Below, one piece after another: positions 8,389 through 9,813 of a stretch of DNA of 9,813 nt. The stretch is from Rhizobiaceae bacterium. Lineage in GTDB: Bacteria; Pseudomonadota; Alphaproteobacteria; Rhizobiales; Rhizobiaceae. The position numbers and the translations under genes are program-made. The notes under the pieces were generated by a model that had not been told where the DNA came from, searched no databases, and worked only from the letters and a program-made list of their open reading frames with translations. The DNA lies in contig JAGWJK010000093.1 of the NCBI GenBank assembly GCA_028865845.1, positions 1 to 9,813 of the forward strand, written 5' to 3'. Position 1 is the stretch's first letter. Each line of letters begins with the position of its first letter.

Positions 8389-9813
8389 ATGGTTACTTTG
8401 CGCAAGAACTCAACGCGGGTTGGCCCTGGCTACCCACAGGTCGTCGTGCTCTTCGGTGCGACAGGCGATCTGTCTCGACGCAAGCTGCTTCCAGGTCTTT
8501 TTCATCTCATCAAAGCCGGGTTCATTCCGGGCTGCCGCATCGTCGGCGTCTCGCTCGACGATATCGATGCTGATGGCTTCCGGGCGATCGCACGGGACTC
8601 GCTGGACAAGTTTCTGACCCGCAAATTCACGCAGGACGAATGGGAGGCCTTTGCCGCATCGCTCGATTACGTGCCGCTCGCCGGCGGAGCAGGGATGTTG
8701 AAGGACGCCGTAGCGAGGGCGGAGGATGCGTTGGGATCTGAGACCCGGCGTGTTCACTACCTATCCGTACCGCCGAAAGCCGCGCTTCCCGCCGTGCAGC
8801 TTCTCGCCGATGCAGAGCTGGTCGAGCATTGCCGCATCATAATGGAAAAGCCGTTCGGCACGGACCTCGCCAGCGCGGTGGAGCTGAACAGGAAGCTGCA
8901 CGAGGTATTCGACGAAAAGCAGATTTTTCGCATCGATCACTTCCTTGGAAAGGAGCCGGCGCAGAATATCCTGGCGTTTCGCTTCGGCAACGGCCTGTTT
9001 GAGCCGATCTGGAACCGCAATTTTATCGATCATGTCCAGATCGACGTGCCGGAGACGCTCGGTCTTTCCACCCGCGCCGCGTTCTACGAAACCACTGGCG
9101 CCTATCGCGACATGGTCGTGACCCACCTCTTCCAGATCCTCGCATTCATGGCGATGGAACCGCCCACCGCGCTGGAGCCGGCGCCGATCTCGGAGGAGAA
9201 GAACAAAGTATTCCGATCCATGTTGCCGATCGACCCGCGCGACGTGGTGCGCGGCCAATATATTGGTTATCGCAAAGAACCCGGCGTCGATCCCGAAAGC
9301 GACGTCGATACCTTCATCGCCCTCAAATGTGCGATCGACAACTGGCGCTGGGCTGGCGTGCCGTTTTTCCTGCGCACTGGAAAGCGTCTGGCGGAGGGGC
9401 AACGCATCATCTCGATCGCTTTCCGCGAACCACCGAAATCAATGTTCCCAGCCGGCTCTGGTGTCGGCGCGCAGGGCCCCGACCATCTGACGTTCGATCT
9501 TGCCGACGCCTCAAAGGTCTCTCTTTCCTTCTACGGCAAACGACCGGGTCCGGGCTTCCGGCTCGACAAGCTTTCACTGCAATTCGCCATGAGCGAAACT
9601 GGCCTGATCGGCGACGTGCTGGAGGCCTATGAGCGCCTGATTCTCGACGCGATGCGAGGCGATCACACATTGTTCACCACTGCGGAGGGCATCGAGCGAC
9701 TTTGGGAAGTCTCCCAGCCGCTTCTCGACAACCCACCACCGGTGCGGCTCTACGACCAGGGCGGCTGGGGTCCGAAGTCAATCCATCAACTCATCGCCCC
9801 GCACGCCTGGCGA
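8389..9813 (+). CDS. zwf: Glucose-6-phosphate 1-dehydrogenase (3' end cut by window)
   Basis: The frame is open for 475 residues with no stop to the window edge; full-length family members are about 460-500, so only a short tail is missing. The enzyme oxidises glucose 6-phosphate to 6-phosphogluconolactone with NAD(P)+, the entry to the oxidative pentose phosphate and Entner-Doudoroff pathways. The nucleotide-binding motif GATGDLSRRK starts at residue 23, EKPFG at 153, and the signature RIDHFLGKE spans 181-189. By analogy with the Leuconostoc enzyme, Asp183 pairs with catalytic base His246 (in RDMVVTHLFQ), His184 binds phosphate and Lys188 binds substrate, so it looks active. The N-terminus (QVVVLFGATGDLSRRKLLPG) and the VVTH segment differ from the usual rhizobial Zwf as I recall it (VVFGGTGDLAERKLLP, RDMVQNH), suggesting a second paralogue. 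The genes expected next (pgl, edd or gnd) are outside the window. Confidence 0.95.
   Translation, partial: MVTLRKNSTRVGPGYPQVVVLFGATGDLSRRKLLPGLFHLIKAGFIPGCRIVGVSLDDIDADGFRAIARDSLDKFLTRKFTQDEWEAFAASLDYVPLAGGAGMLKDAVARAEDALGSETRRVHYLSVPPKAALPAVQLLADAELVEHCRIIMEKPFGTDLASAVELNRKLHEVFDEKQIFRIDHFLGKEPAQNILAFRFGNGLFEPIWNRNFIDHVQIDVPETLGLSTRAAFYETTGAYRDMVVTHLFQILAFMAMEPPTALEPAPISEEKNKVFRSMLPIDPRDVVRGQYIGYRKEPGVDPESDVDTFIALKCAIDNWRWAGVPFFLRTGKRLAEGQRIISIAFREPPKSMFPAGSGVGAQGPDHLTFDLADASKVSLSFYGKRPGPGFRLDKLSLQFAMSETGLIGDVLEAYERLILDAMRGDHTLFTTAEGIERLWEVSQPLLDNPPPVRLYDQGGWGPKSIHQLIAPHAWR

Noticed and set aside
8761..9402. Leftward open frame of 213 codons inside the G6PD gene
   Set aside because: It is antisense to conserved G6PD motifs (EKPFG, RIDHFLGKE) and has no recognisable domain of its own.

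Overview
The window is chromosome or large-replicon DNA from an alphaproteobacterium, most likely a Rhizobiales member of the Rhizobium/Agrobacterium type. This rests on GC-rich codon use, several LacI-type regulators beside an ABC sugar uptake operon, a cytoplasmic tail on the chemoreceptor that is typical of the group, and a DUF1127-like small protein. The species is inferred from gene style and not proven. No insertion sequence, phage gene, CRISPR array, tRNA or rRNA gene was found.

Left part (1-2248): a leftward sugar-type ABC uptake operon begins here. It comprises a periplasmic binding protein (112-1053), then the first 26 codons of what looks like the ATPase (1-79, cut by the window edge). 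Divergent from it is a LacI-family regulator (1229-2248). The 175-bp gap between them holds two related LacI-style imperfect palindromes (1097-1112 and 1194-1209), one near each gene, so the regulator probably controls both the transporter and itself.

Middle part (2322-5139): a second LacI-family regulator runs leftward (2322-3392), convergent with the first. Upstream of it are two copies of a TGAACCGGTTCA-type palindrome (around 3433 and 3480). A small DUF1127-like gene (3517-3792) diverges from the regulator, followed by a Bcr/CflA-type MFS exporter (3928-5139) whose best-supported start is a GTG with a good Shine-Dalgarno.

Right part (5140-9813): after a 430-bp gap that is partly AT-rich comes a complete methyl-accepting chemotaxis protein (5570-7915) with a C-terminal xWxxY tail, closed by a strong hairpin (7932-7961). 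A roughly 430-bp gap crowded with small hairpins follows. The window ends inside a glucose-6-phosphate dehydrogenase gene (8389 to the edge) with all catalytic residues present. Its sequence differs from the usual rhizobial Zwf as I remember it, so it may be a second copy.

Together these look like carbon acquisition and sensing genes: uptake of a sugar-like solute under LacI control, a chemoreceptor, and entry of glucose 6-phosphate into the oxidative pentose phosphate/Entner-Doudoroff routes. The genes form separate transcription units, and nothing in the sequence ties them into one pathway. I do not see a clearly new system. The least explained parts are the second regulator with its twin operators facing a DUF1127-like gene, and the hairpin-rich gap before the dehydrogenase gene.
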